From positions 124,001 to 188,000 of the forward strand of contig CAZDWC010000008.1 in NCBI GenBank assembly GCA_964509075.1: a stretch of DNA of 64,000 bases. Reading direction: 5' to 3'. A program made the position numbers and the translations under genes. Below the pieces are notes generated by a model. That model had not been told where the DNA came from, made no database searches, and was given only the letters and a program-made list of their open reading frames with translations. The stretch's first letter is position 1; every line of letters starts with the position of its first letter. Shown piece after piece: positions 1 through 8,059 of this stretch. Source of the DNA: UBA7239 sp964509075. Its GTDB lineage: Bacteria; Pseudomonadota; Gammaproteobacteria; Pseudomonadales; UBA7239.

Positions 1-420
1 TCCGGAGTTAAACCCAAATTTAATCTCGGAGTAACACACAATACCAATCGTAACAACCGAAATTAAAATCATGACTCGCGCCAATCCCGCTTTACTTAAA
101 TCAACAACATGCCCAACACCAAGCCCCAGCAGAAACGCGGAAAAAATCATTATGTTCTGAATTCCGTATTCTTTTTCTTCTAATGAAATCAGTCCAATTA
201 CACTATACAAGACAAAAAACCAACCGAACGCAATAGTGCGCCACCATCTTTTCATAGCAAACTGCCCGCGCCAATATACGAGAAGTTGCAAAATCGAAAT
301 TACTGTAACAAGCGGGCTCAAGCCACCTCTTATGAACTGCATTGGCATCAACAGACAGATGACAAACAAACCCAAAAGGTTGGCGAAATGCAAGTAAGAC
401 GGCCTGATTACAAAAGCCAT
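1..420 (-). CDS. Partial polytopic membrane protein, possibly Wzy/O-antigen-ligase-like
   Basis: An open frame with no stop runs for 140 codons from an ATG at 418-420 to the left edge, so the gene continues outside the window. The product is strongly hydrophobic, with about five membrane segments near residues 10-25, 35-50, 60-78, 88-105 and 115-132 and short polar loops. It overlaps the end of the upstream sulfotransferase by 13 nt, as in a translationally coupled operon. The position after a flippase and two sulfotransferases suggests a polysaccharide polymerase or O-antigen ligase type protein, but this rests on context and hydropathy, not on a recognised motif. Base composition is AT-rich like its neighbours. 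Confidence 0.6.
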   Translation of the reverse strand, partial: MAFVIRPSYLHFANLLGLFVICLLMPMQFIRGGLSPLVTVISILQLLVYWRGQFAMKRWWRTIAFGWFFVLYSVIGLISLEEKEYGIQNIMIFSAFLLGLGVGHVVDLSKAGLARVMILISVVTIGIVCYSEIKFGFNSG

Positions 421-1280
421 GGCAGCTTTCTCCCCAGACACTCTTCAACGGCCTTTACATCTTCCATGTAGAAATTTCTAAGGAAATCATAGTCGATACT
501 ACTCATTTCCGGCTTTTCCGACTTCACGAAAGCCATTTTTTTTAATGCCTTTTTCAGCGAATCTGGCAGCAGTGCCTTTAATAAGGAATACAAATACACA
601 TTAGATATCAAATATCTAAAAATCCCTCTTTGTTTTTTGTACGAATTAGAAACCGGCAGACAATCGTCCAACTCCAACTCAAGAAAGTCAGATAACGCAG
701 AAACAACAGCACGCCTGTCGATTAGCAGGTCGTCGTACAGTAGCAGCAAAAACCTATCTTTAAATATCTCACGGCACCACTCGATTCTTTTAGCATATAG
801 GCCGAGCTCTAGATATATTGGGCCTCTCGACCATTCAGGGGACGCCTCCTTAAGCTCTTGCTCAATTAACGCTTTAAATGTGCCAGATCTATACCCTTCC
901 GATATGTCATTTAAGTAATGCGAATACGCCCTGTCAATGGGATTCCTGATTATCATGATTACTTTTGATGATGCGTTATATTTTAAAACTTTCTCAAGTG
1001 TGCTTCTTTTCAAGCAGTATGATGTACTTGCATCCAGCTTATATTTATAGCGAGAGTCCGCCTTAAAGCATTTTTCATATGAAGCCAAATCTGTAATATT
1101 TTGAATGTATACCCCCCCCCTTTTGTCAGGAACAATATCTGAAAAAAAGTGCGGCTCTTTTATTTTCGAACACAGAACAGATTCATTTTTCTCAAGAAAA
1201 TCCCATATTGCAGTCGTCCCACTCTTTGCACAGCCGACCACAAATAGATTTACCTTTTCTGTTGTAGCATCATCAGCCAT
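408..1280 (-). CDS. PAPS-dependent sulfotransferase (heparan-sulfate-sulfotransferase-like fold)
   Basis: 290 aa cytoplasmic enzyme expected to transfer sulfate from PAPS to a carbohydrate hydroxyl. The N-terminus carries the 5'-phosphosulfate-binding loop (GCAKSGTTAIWDFL, about residues 16-29), followed by KEPHFFSD, typical of this sulfotransferase family. A 3'-phosphate-binding segment MIIRNPIDRAYSHY lies near residues 109-122. There is no signal peptide. The start overlaps the end of the next sulfotransferase by 8 nt, so the two are probably co-translated. The coding strand contains a run of nine G at 1112-1120 (the codons giving R-G-G-V), unusual in this AT-rich stretch. The acceptor sugar cannot be told from sequence. 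Confidence 0.85.
   Translation of the reverse strand: MADDATTEKVNLFVVGCAKSGTTAIWDFLEKNESVLCSKIKEPHFFSDIVPDKRGGVYIQNITDLASYEKCFKADSRYKYKLDASTSYCLKRSTLEKVLKYNASSKVIMIIRNPIDRAYSHYLNDISEGYRSGTFKALIEQELKEASPEWSRGPIYLELGLYAKRIEWCREIFKDRFLLLLYDDLLIDRRAVVSALSDFLELELDDCLPVSNSYKKQRGIFRYLISNVYLYSLLKALLPDSLKKALKKMAFVKSEKPEMSSIDYDFLRNFYMEDVKAVEECLGRKLPWLL
1112..1120. repeat. G9/C9 homopolymer inside the sulfotransferase gene
   Basis: Nine consecutive C on the plus strand, read as G9 in the sulfotransferase coding strand. In the present state the gene is in frame. Such tracts can mediate slipped-strand phase variation; that is an inference here. Confidence 0.7.
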
Positions 1281-1995
1281 TTACAATGGCCTCATATATT
1301 TTCTTTGCTCGATTTAATTTTTCTTTTTGTCTTTGGATGTCGGAAAATAGTGCCTCTCGTGCTGAAGCACGCTTATCTGAAGGCCTGGCAATTTTTGACT
1401 CGTCAATCACCCCTCTGTTTACTCTCGCATTATTTTTCTCAATTAGCTCAATGCATCGCTCAGAAAACTCTTTATCAAAAACCGGAACATCAAAAGCACA
1501 GCCAAATCGCTCATTTACCTCCAGTATTATCGAATCAAATGATGACGTCACTCTATCAAACTCGGCGATAACGCACCGCCTCGATAATTGAATTATCGGA
1601 GAATACAAACCACAGTATTCCTCAAGTGCTTCAGACGCACACTTTCTCTCTCTAATACAGTATGATGCAACAGCATCTACCGGGTTTCTAATAAGCAACA
1701 CAACAGGCTTTCCCAGATTAATCCCGCGAGTAATTTGCCCATTTGTATGGTAATGATGCGCTATTTTTATCTCGCTTTTTTGAGATAGCTGCATTGCCAC
1801 AGCGGCAAACGTATTTCCACTCCTCGGATAACCATCAATTACAATATCGACATTTTCTGTGGCGATTTTTTTACCAAAATATCCGTCCATCTTTTCAAAT
1901 TTAGAATTTTTTATCATCATTGCCCTAGAGTAGATACTAGGGAATAGGTATGACTTTGTTTTTAAAAACGCTTTTAATCTCATAATTTCATCCAA
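1273..1995 (-). CDS. Sulfotransferase-family protein
   Basis: 240 aa. A 5'-phosphosulfate-binding loop is visible as DGYPRSGNTFAAVA near residues 54-67, and a 3'-phosphate-binding-like segment as LLIRNPVDAVASYC near 99-112. It is distinct in sequence from the adjacent sulfotransferase, so this is not a recent tandem copy. It overlaps the flippase upstream by 16 nt and the next sulfotransferase downstream by 8 nt, which argues for one mRNA. Role: probably a second sulfation step on the polysaccharide made by this locus. A lipid or protein acceptor cannot be excluded. Confidence 0.75.
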   Translation of the reverse strand: MDEIMRLKAFLKTKSYLFPSIYSRAMMIKNSKFEKMDGYFGKKIATENVDIVIDGYPRSGNTFAAVAMQLSQKSEIKIAHHYHTNGQITRGINLGKPVVLLIRNPVDAVASYCIRERKCASEALEEYCGLYSPIIQLSRRCVIAEFDRVTSSFDSIILEVNERFGCAFDVPVFDKEFSERCIELIEKNNARVNRGVIDESKIARPSDKRASAREALFSDIQRQKEKLNRAKKIYEAIVNG

Positions 1996-3242
1996 GGAAC
2001 AATTACTACTTTCTTGAAATTGTAAAGGTACAATGTCGGCAATGCATGCTGCAAGCTCAGTGCCAGCGCTACTGCGATTGCCACACCTGTTGATCCATAT
2101 AAGCCACCCAACACCATAGACAGAATAATTGAGATCAGCATATTTAACATAGTTATGAATCTTATTACTTTGTCTTTACCGATCGCCATCAGCAGAATCG
2201 TTACTGGCCCTGTTATTAAATTAATAACCTGACTGACTGCAATTATTGATAAAAGGCTCCCTCCTTTCGAATACTGACCGCCATACATACTCATTATCTC
2301 ACTCGGAAACAGGAATAATATTGCTGCAAATGGACCAACAAGACTAATTAAATTTTTCCCGGCTTGCCTACAAACAACCAAAATATTCGCCCAATCATCC
2401 ATGGCGACCGCACGTACTATTTTCGGCATTATCACGGCATTACATGCCGTGATAGCAAAACTTATAAGCATTGATGTTCTAAATGCCGCACTATAAACCG
2501 CAATCTCTTCTTCTGTGCAGTACAATGTCAGCGAGCCCAACACCCCCCACTGCATGACTAGCTGCGCAACAGTTGTTGTGAATATTGGCATAATTTCTTC
2601 TTTGTTTTTCCTGGACATCCGCAGCTCAATTTTTATTTTATTAAATCCACACCGACTCAATGACCCCACCATCAATGCTGCAGCCAACATTGACCCTGAA
2701 AAGTACGCACGCCCTACATCTACCGCACTCACAGCCCCCCCCGCACCTGCGATAATTCCCGCTCCTAGTACCGCCAGAAACAATAATGAAACACCACCAA
2801 CCTCCATAAAATTCGCAACCAGTGAGCGCCCAAGTCCCTTATGGACTCCGCACAACACCAGTACAAGTGATTGAAATAATGCTGCCATCAAGACCAGCAC
2901 CACTTCAGTTGATTCAATTTTTTCCAGCCCAGCTAGCAGACTTAAACACAAACAGAGATATACCAAACTTGATGCTTTAAGTACCTGCCCTACTCCTTCC
3001 CCTATACTCTGCCTGATATCGCCCCTCTCTCCAACCGCGACGCACTTACTTACTTTTCTCACCATCCATACATCAAGTCCGTACTTTGAAATGCCTACCG
3101 CTATCTGTAATGCTGATATAGCCCAAAATATTCTTCCTGCCTCTTGTAAGCCCAAGAGCCTGGCAATAGCAATATTTCCAGCCAAAGCTAGCAGCGCACC
3201 CGCACCTCGAGTCGCAATGTTTACGGCCAATGTTGTATTCAC
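1980..3242 (-). CDS. Wzx-type polysaccharide flippase (MATE/MOP superfamily)
   Basis: 420 aa integral membrane protein with about 12-14 hydrophobic segments and the RGAGALLALAGNIAIAR-type N-terminus usual for oligosaccharide translocases of the MOP superfamily. Such proteins move undecaprenyl-linked repeat units to the periplasmic face. I place the start at the GTG at 3240-3242 because AGGA sits 5 nt upstream. The frame could open further up at a GTG at 3275, but that codon lies inside the stem of a transcription terminator. The gene heads a tightly overlapping set (flippase, two sulfotransferases, membrane protein). No convincing promoter is visible between it and the terminator. Confidence 0.8.
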   Translation of the reverse strand: MNTTLAVNIATRGAGALLALAGNIAIARLLGLQEAGRIFWAISALQIAVGISKYGLDVWMVRKVSKCVAVGERGDIRQSIGEGVGQVLKASSLVYLCLCLSLLAGLEKIESTEVVLVLMAALFQSLVLVLCGVHKGLGRSLVANFMEVGGVSLLFLAVLGAGIIAGAGGAVSAVDVGRAYFSGSMLAAALMVGSLSRCGFNKIKIELRMSRKNKEEIMPIFTTTVAQLVMQWGVLGSLTLYCTEEEIAVYSAAFRTSMLISFAITACNAVIMPKIVRAVAMDDWANILVVCRQAGKNLISLVGPFAAILFLFPSEIMSMYGGQYSKGGSLLSIIAVSQVINLITGPVTILLMAIGKDKVIRFITMLNMLISIILSMVLGGLYGSTGVAIAVALALSLQHALPTLYLYNFKKVVIVPWMKL

Positions 3243-3264
3243 TTTTATCCTGCTTTCGCAAAAA

Positions 3265-3294
3265 AAAAGCGGCACGATAAATCGTGCCGCTTTT
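3265..3294 (-). terminator. Intrinsic terminator of the VCBS-repeat gene
   Basis: A perfect 14-bp stem (AAAAGCGGCACGAT / ATCGTGCCGCTTTT) with a 2-nt apex, followed on the minus strand by an uninterrupted run of eight T from 3268 to 3261. It lies 25 nt past the stop of the VCBS-repeat gene and ends 22 nt before the flippase start. Confidence 0.9.
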
Positions 3295-3319
3295 CCTTAC
3301 ACTACATTTTTAAAGCATA

Positions 3320-6085
3320 TTATTTTTGGAAATATGCTGTAAATGCCGTGTTGTTAGCACCCAAAACGCTAGTGCTTTGTTTGGCTGCACCCTGCATTAC
3401 CCAAACAATGTTTTCACCTGTGGTCGATCTTCTCATGAACACGTCTGCGTCTGCATCACCATCGAAGTCAGCCGATGCTACAACAGCGTACTCAGATGAG
3501 TTTGTTCCAAGATAGGAACTTCCAGATTTGGCGCCGCCAGAAATTGTCCAAATGGTTTGCTCACCGAGAGTGTTATCGCGGAAGTAAATGTCATTCGCAC
3601 CATCACCGTTATAGTCGCCAACCGATGCCACAACGAATCTTGTTGCATTTGTTCCGAGATTCTGGCTTGACTGCTTAGCAAGAGCTTGCAGTGTCCAGAT
3701 AACAGACTGACCCGTGCTGTTGTTTCTGAACAAAATATCTGCATCGCCATCGCTATCGAAGTCAGTAGTAGCTATAACACTGAAACCAGCACTGTTCGTA
3801 CCCAAAGATGCAGTACCTGATTTCGTGCCACCTGAGATAGCCCACAATACGTTTTCACCGATCGCGTTATCTCTGAAATAGATATCGCTCACGCTGTCAC
3901 CGTTGTAGTCGCCAATACCTGCCACGCTGAAACGCGTTGCGTTATTGCCCATATTTTGACCAGAAACTTTAGCCCCTCCCTGAATGGTCCAAATCACGTT
4001 TTGGCCTGTTGCGTTGTCGCGGAAAAAGATATCAGCATCTTTATCACCATCGAAGTCAGCAACACCCTCAACGCTAAACGCGGCTGAGTTCGTGCCTACC
4101 ACAACAGTAGATTGCTTGGCTCCATTTTCCATGATGAAGATAATGCTCTGTCCAGTTGTATCATCTCTCATCAGAACATCGCTATCACCATCAGCATCAA
4201 AGTCAGCAATACCCTTAATCGCAAAGCCAACACCATTGTAACCAAGGTTGATTGAACCCAGCTTGGCTGCATTGCTCATTGTCCAGACTACATTCTGACC
4301 ATCCGACTTTCTCCAGAAAATATCAGAAACGTTGTCTTTGTTGTAATCGCTCTTAGCTGAAGCTGCAGGCGTTACATTGTTAGCCCACAAGAACTCATCA
4401 AGGTTATTTGCGCTATCAGCATCAGCATCAGCGTTCAGATCACCAGTGTACTGCTGGCCAATCATGTACGATGAAACGTTAAACTGCTGGGTTGGCAACA
4501 TTGAAGGATTCTCTTCGTCCGCAGCTGGCGCAGTGTTGGTGTAAGTACCATCAAGCACCAAAGCCTCGCCATTGTCCGACGCAGAACCGATGTAATGCAG
4601 ATTGATGGTTGCACCATCCATGCGCTGCACGCCAAGATCAACGGTCAGATCAGCAGCAGTACCACTCCAAGAACAGGTAGGAGCTGTCAACGGAGCACCA
4701 TCAAACGCCGCAAGAGAGTCGGTGATGGTACCATCACCTGCACCGGCGGATGTTTCTTCCAAACCTGACTTTTTGCGGCCAGAGCAGGTGCTGCGTGACT
4801 CATATGAACACGTACCGCCTGCATTCAGGGTCAAAGCACCACGAGAGGCACACTCTTCTTCCTGATACAAAGGATCTTGCGGATTTTCATAACCAGGATT
4901 GCTGGTTGTGCTCATTGCATAAGTGCTATTCAGCTCGTTAACCAGATAGGTTTTACCCTCAACCGAGCCTGCACCAACGCGCACACCAACTGCCAAGCCA
5001 CCGTTACGATAAGCCGGCTCATCCATGCCATCCGAGTAATCAACTGATGCGCCGGTAGACACCAGATAGCGCAGATCTGCAGACACTTCGAAAGTTTCAT
5101 CCCAGTTCAATGCGGCATCTGGAGTATCCAGGTTGCCCGCATCCATTCCATAGCTGACAGTCACCTGGCTGCCATTTACAGCATAGGAACAGCTTACCGG
5201 CTGAAGACCCATGCCATCACCAGGTCCATACATATCCATCCAGTCGGATGAGTCATGGATAGTTGCGGAATCAACACCCATGTTGACAACACCCAGCAGA
5301 CCATAATCATCAAAGTCAAGCTGCGCACAATTGCTCGGGCCATTCACACAACCAGAGATGTCCGCTTCAGGATAACCCAGCGCATCCAAAGGATCCTTGG
5401 TGAGCATGAAGCTGTAGTGGGTAGCATAATCCTGAACGGTACAGGTATTGTCACCATTGAACTGCACGGTCAAATGCTTGCTGTAAGCCAGCTCCGCCAA
5501 CGCAGTGTTCGGAGATGCATAGACAGAATGCTCCAGACCTGAGGCAACCTGACCAAAATCGTGTACGCGAGCCTGAATGCGGTAAGTGCCGGTCAACCAG
5601 CTGGCTTGCAAGCCAGTGGATGGCTGAACAGTCGCCGCCAGATCAACCGTCACTTCACCAGCAGAGGCGCTTTCCTTGTAGGTGATATAACGCGAAGTTG
5701 CCAATGCACGGTTTGGCGTCAACAGCACTGCCGCTTCACGATTGCCACCAACATACGCTTCGTACAATTCGCCGCCAGCGCTAACCATCGCGCTGCTATC
5801 GGCCACTGTAGCGCCTGCCGGATTGCTGCCTGTCAACACCAGACCCTTGGTGGGCGGAAGTGAGCGCAATTGGCAGATACCGGTGCCAGTAGTAACGGAA
5901 CGCTGACCGCTGGCAATGGTCATGTCTACGCTTTGCTGGCAAACAGATTCGTTCACAACAGCAGCCGCGCCCAGTGTATCGCCGCCACCCGGAAGGGCCA
6001 CAGCAATCATGCTTGCAGTAGTGCCAGCCGCGAAAGCCGTAGCCATCGCAAGAGGCTTGACACCCATCTTGATTACTTTTTTCAT
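3320..6085 (-). CDS. Secreted FG-GAP/VCBS-repeat protein
   Basis: 921 aa. A signal peptide (two Lys, then a long Ala-rich hydrophobic stretch to about residue 32) directs export. The middle, residues about 40-560, is cysteine-containing and resembles no family I can name. A dockerin/EF-hand-like stretch LNADADADSANNLDEFLW follows near 555. The C-terminal third consists of seven FG-GAP/VCBS-type repeats of 46-49 aa, each opening with an Asp-rich calcium-loop motif and ending in a GTNSA/GNNATxF turn; these usually form a beta-propeller. GGGGAA lies upstream of the ATG. It is followed by a strong terminator, so it is probably a single-gene unit. Likely a cell-surface or matrix protein; its ligand is unknown. 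Confidence 0.8.
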   Translation of the reverse strand: MKKVIKMGVKPLAMATAFAAGTTASMIAVALPGGGDTLGAAAVVNESVCQQSVDMTIASGQRSVTTGTGICQLRSLPPTKGLVLTGSNPAGATVADSSAMVSAGGELYEAYVGGNREAAVLLTPNRALATSRYITYKESASAGEVTVDLAATVQPSTGLQASWLTGTYRIQARVHDFGQVASGLEHSVYASPNTALAELAYSKHLTVQFNGDNTCTVQDYATHYSFMLTKDPLDALGYPEADISGCVNGPSNCAQLDFDDYGLLGVVNMGVDSATIHDSSDWMDMYGPGDGMGLQPVSCSYAVNGSQVTVSYGMDAGNLDTPDAALNWDETFEVSADLRYLVSTGASVDYSDGMDEPAYRNGGLAVGVRVGAGSVEGKTYLVNELNSTYAMSTTSNPGYENPQDPLYQEEECASRGALTLNAGGTCSYESRSTCSGRKKSGLEETSAGAGDGTITDSLAAFDGAPLTAPTCSWSGTAADLTVDLGVQRMDGATINLHYIGSASDNGEALVLDGTYTNTAPAADEENPSMLPTQQFNVSSYMIGQQYTGDLNADADADSANNLDEFLWANNVTPAASAKSDYNKDNVSDIFWRKSDGQNVVWTMSNAAKLGSINLGYNGVGFAIKGIADFDADGDSDVLMRDDTTGQSIIFIMENGAKQSTVVVGTNSAAFSVEGVADFDGDKDADIFFRDNATGQNVIWTIQGGAKVSGQNMGNNATRFSVAGIGDYNGDSVSDIYFRDNAIGENVLWAISGGTKSGTASLGTNSAGFSVIATTDFDSDGDADILFRNNSTGQSVIWTLQALAKQSSQNLGTNATRFVVASVGDYNGDGANDIYFRDNTLGEQTIWTISGGAKSGSSYLGTNSSEYAVVASADFDGDADADVFMRRSTTGENIVWVMQGAAKQSTSVLGANNTAFTAYFQK
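3330..4350 (-). repeat. Seven VCBS/FG-GAP repeats, alternating in two types
   Basis: Within the 3320-6085 gene, units alternate between a DFDxDxDAD opening with GQ(S/N)xIWT and a DYNGDxxxDIYFRD opening with GExxxWxISGG. This suggests the region grew by duplication of a two-unit (about 95 aa) module. Confidence 0.75.
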
Positions 6086-6129
6086 CCTCGGATTCCCCTA
6101 AGATATAACTTATTGTTTTATAAGGACTT

Positions 6130-6142
6130 CGTGATAATCACG
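6130..6142. promoter_or_regulatory. Palindrome CGTGAT-A-ATCACG upstream of the VCBS-repeat gene
   Basis: A perfect 13-bp inverted repeat centred about 50 nt upstream of the gene starting at 6085. The AT-rich stretch between them (TTATAAAACAATAAGTTATAT on the minus strand, given here as landmark only) could hold a -10 element. The cognate regulator is unknown. The remainder of the 6086-6286 gap shows nothing else I can support. Confidence 0.35.
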
Positions 6143-6286
6143 TCCGCCTCACCAGTCGTCTTCCCGGCTTGCCGGGCGAAAAGGATGACTCCCAATCACA
6201 CACAAAGGCAAACTTTCAGACAATTGCGTTTCGACGATAACATGAAGCTGACTTGCAGACAAGAGGATATGTGCAGATCATTTTCT

Positions 6287-7147
6287 CTACCCTGATGACC
6301 GACTGCCTGACAGTTCGGCCGACCGCCCCCCTATTGCTGCCACCATAAAAAAAACACCTGCCAAAAGCACTATTGAAGGACCAACCGGTGTATTCAGCGC
6401 CCAAGACGATAAGATCCCACCGACCACAGCCATGACCCCGGCCAAACAAGCCATCACGGCCATTTGCTCGGGCGAGCTCGCATGGCGATGGGCAATGGCG
6501 GCAGGAATTATGAGAAGAGACGTCATCAGCAACAAGCCGACCACCTTCATGGCCACAGCCACAGTCACCGCCATCATGATCATCAGAATCAGTCGCACAC
6601 GAGCAACAGGAATGCCCTCTGCACTAGCCAACTCCTCATGCACAGTGATGGCTATCAATGGCTGCCACAGTCGCCACAGACAGACGAGAAACAACAGCAG
6701 CAACCCTGCCAACAGCCACACATCCCGCCATGACACCGCCAACAGGTCGCCAAAGAGAAGGGCCTCGATGTCAACACGGATACCTGGCAACACCGACAAG
6801 AGCACCAACCCACCAGCAAGCAGGGTATGCGAAAGTATTCCCAACAGCGTATCGCTGGAGAAGCGCGAACTTGCCCGCATCCATGCCAGTAAAATAGCCA
6901 ATATGGCACACGCCGCCATGACAGAGAATGCCTGTGGCAATTGCAGCCATAAACCCAGCGCCACTCCGAGCAATGCGCTGTGCGACAGACTTTCACCAAA
7001 ATAAGCCATCCGCTGCCAAACAACGAAGCAACCCAGCGGCCCAGCCAGCAATGCCGTGCCGACACCCGCCAGCAGAGGCAACAACAGGACTTGCCATACC
7101 GCAGCATCCGGTAGAAAGCGGATCAAAAGAGCCAGCGCATCATTCAT
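6287..7147 (-). CDS. znuB: Zinc ABC transporter, permease subunit
   Basis: 286 aa. Belongs to the ABC-3 family of metal permeases, with about eight hydrophobic segments; the cytoplasmic coupling region FGESLSHSALLGVALG lies near residues 41-56. It forms the inner-membrane channel through which ZnuA-delivered Zn(II) enters. I chose the ATG at 7145-7147 because the family homology starts there (MNDALALLIRFL). The frame extends further upstream only through the His-rich end of znuC. It overlaps znuC by 8 nt, so the two are translationally coupled. Confidence 0.9.
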   Translation of the reverse strand: MNDALALLIRFLPDAAVWQVLLLPLLAGVGTALLAGPLGCFVVWQRMAYFGESLSHSALLGVALGLWLQLPQAFSVMAACAILAILLAWMRASSRFSSDTLLGILSHTLLAGGLVLLSVLPGIRVDIEALLFGDLLAVSWRDVWLLAGLLLLFLVCLWRLWQPLIAITVHEELASAEGIPVARVRLILMIMMAVTVAVAMKVVGLLLMTSLLIIPAAIAHRHASSPEQMAVMACLAGVMAVVGGILSSWALNTPVGPSIVLLAGVFFMVAAIGGRSAELSGSRSSG

Positions 7148-7970
7148 GGCGGCAACCCTCGTCATTATCATGAAAGCCCACGCCATGGCGGCATGCACCG
7201 GCGATATCACCATGCAAATTGTGATCGTGGTCGTGATGGTGGGTATATACCGCAATATCGTCCGCCAGCTGGCGGCCAAACAACTGCCGATACTCGGGAT
7301 GCTGGCTGACATGCTCCGGATGGCCATGACAGCAGACGTGCTGATTCAGGCAAATAACATTATCAGTAGCGGCCATCACCAGATGCAGATCATGCGACAC
7401 CAGCAATACACCACAGGCGTATCTGGCCCGCAGACTAGCAATCAACCGATATAGATCAGCTTGCCCACACACGTCCACACCCTGCGCTGGCTCATCCAGC
7501 ACTAGAAGCTGCGGTTGGCGCAGCAGCGCACGAGCCAGCAGCACACGCTGCAATTCACCGCCGGATACCCTGTGCAGGGATTGATGTGCCAATTGCCGCA
7601 CCCCGGTTTCTTCCAACGCCGCAGCAATAGCCGCATCATTGGCGCCGGTCTGACGCAGGAAACGCTGCACGGTAATTGGCAGCATCGAATTTAACTGCAA
7701 CTTCTGCGGCATGTACCCAATACGCAATCCCTCTGTGCGGCGCACATCACCAGCCGTCAACGGCACAAGCCCCAGCAACACTTTCAGCAGGGTTGTCTTT
7801 CCCGCTCCGTTGGGGCCAATCACAGTGACAATTTCTCCCTGATGCACGGAAAGGCTGACATCATCGAGTAGAACACGCCCCTCGACTCGCACAAAAATTC
7901 CGCGCGCAGACAGCAACAGACGGTCTGCCGTTTCGGCATCATCGGCAACAAAGAGTGGTTGATCAGACAT
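7140..7970 (-). CDS. znuC: Zinc ABC transporter, ATP-binding subunit with His-rich tail
   Basis: 276 aa. Walker A GPNGAGKTT near residues 52-60, ABC signature VSGGELQRVLLARALL near 138-153, Walker B LLVLDEP, and the switch His in LLVSHDLHLVM. It powers Zn(II) uptake with ZnuB. The last 35 residues are rich in His, Asp and Cys (THHHDHDHNLHGD, then CRH, GFHD, CRHE). They probably bind zinc and may sense cytosolic metal; such tails occur in some ZnuC proteins. The gene is divergent from znuA, with 89 nt between the two starts. Confidence 0.92.
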   Translation of the reverse strand: MSDQPLFVADDAETADRLLLSARGIFVRVEGRVLLDDVSLSVHQGEIVTVIGPNGAGKTTLLKVLLGLVPLTAGDVRRTEGLRIGYMPQKLQLNSMLPITVQRFLRQTGANDAAIAAALEETGVRQLAHQSLHRVSGGELQRVLLARALLRQPQLLVLDEPAQGVDVCGQADLYRLIASLRARYACGVLLVSHDLHLVMAATDNVICLNQHVCCHGHPEHVSQHPEYRQLFGRQLADDIAVYTHHHDHDHNLHGDIAGACRHGVGFHDNDEGCRHE

Positions 7971-8059
7971 GATGTCGACAGTACTTTTTCAAATAAAAAG
8001 CGATAATAGCGCAATTGTTACAACAATAACCCGCCATCTTCCACGCGAGCATCCTCACC
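7971..8059. promoter_or_regulatory. Divergent znuC/znuA promoter region with candidate Zur operator
   Basis: The 89-nt gap must carry promoters for both directions. It contains the perfect inverted repeat ATTGTT-AC-AACAAT at 8014-8027 inside an AT-rich stretch. The location fits a Zur operator repressing both units, but the match to the known gammaproteobacterial Zur box (GTTATA-type half sites) is only partial. Confidence 0.5.
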
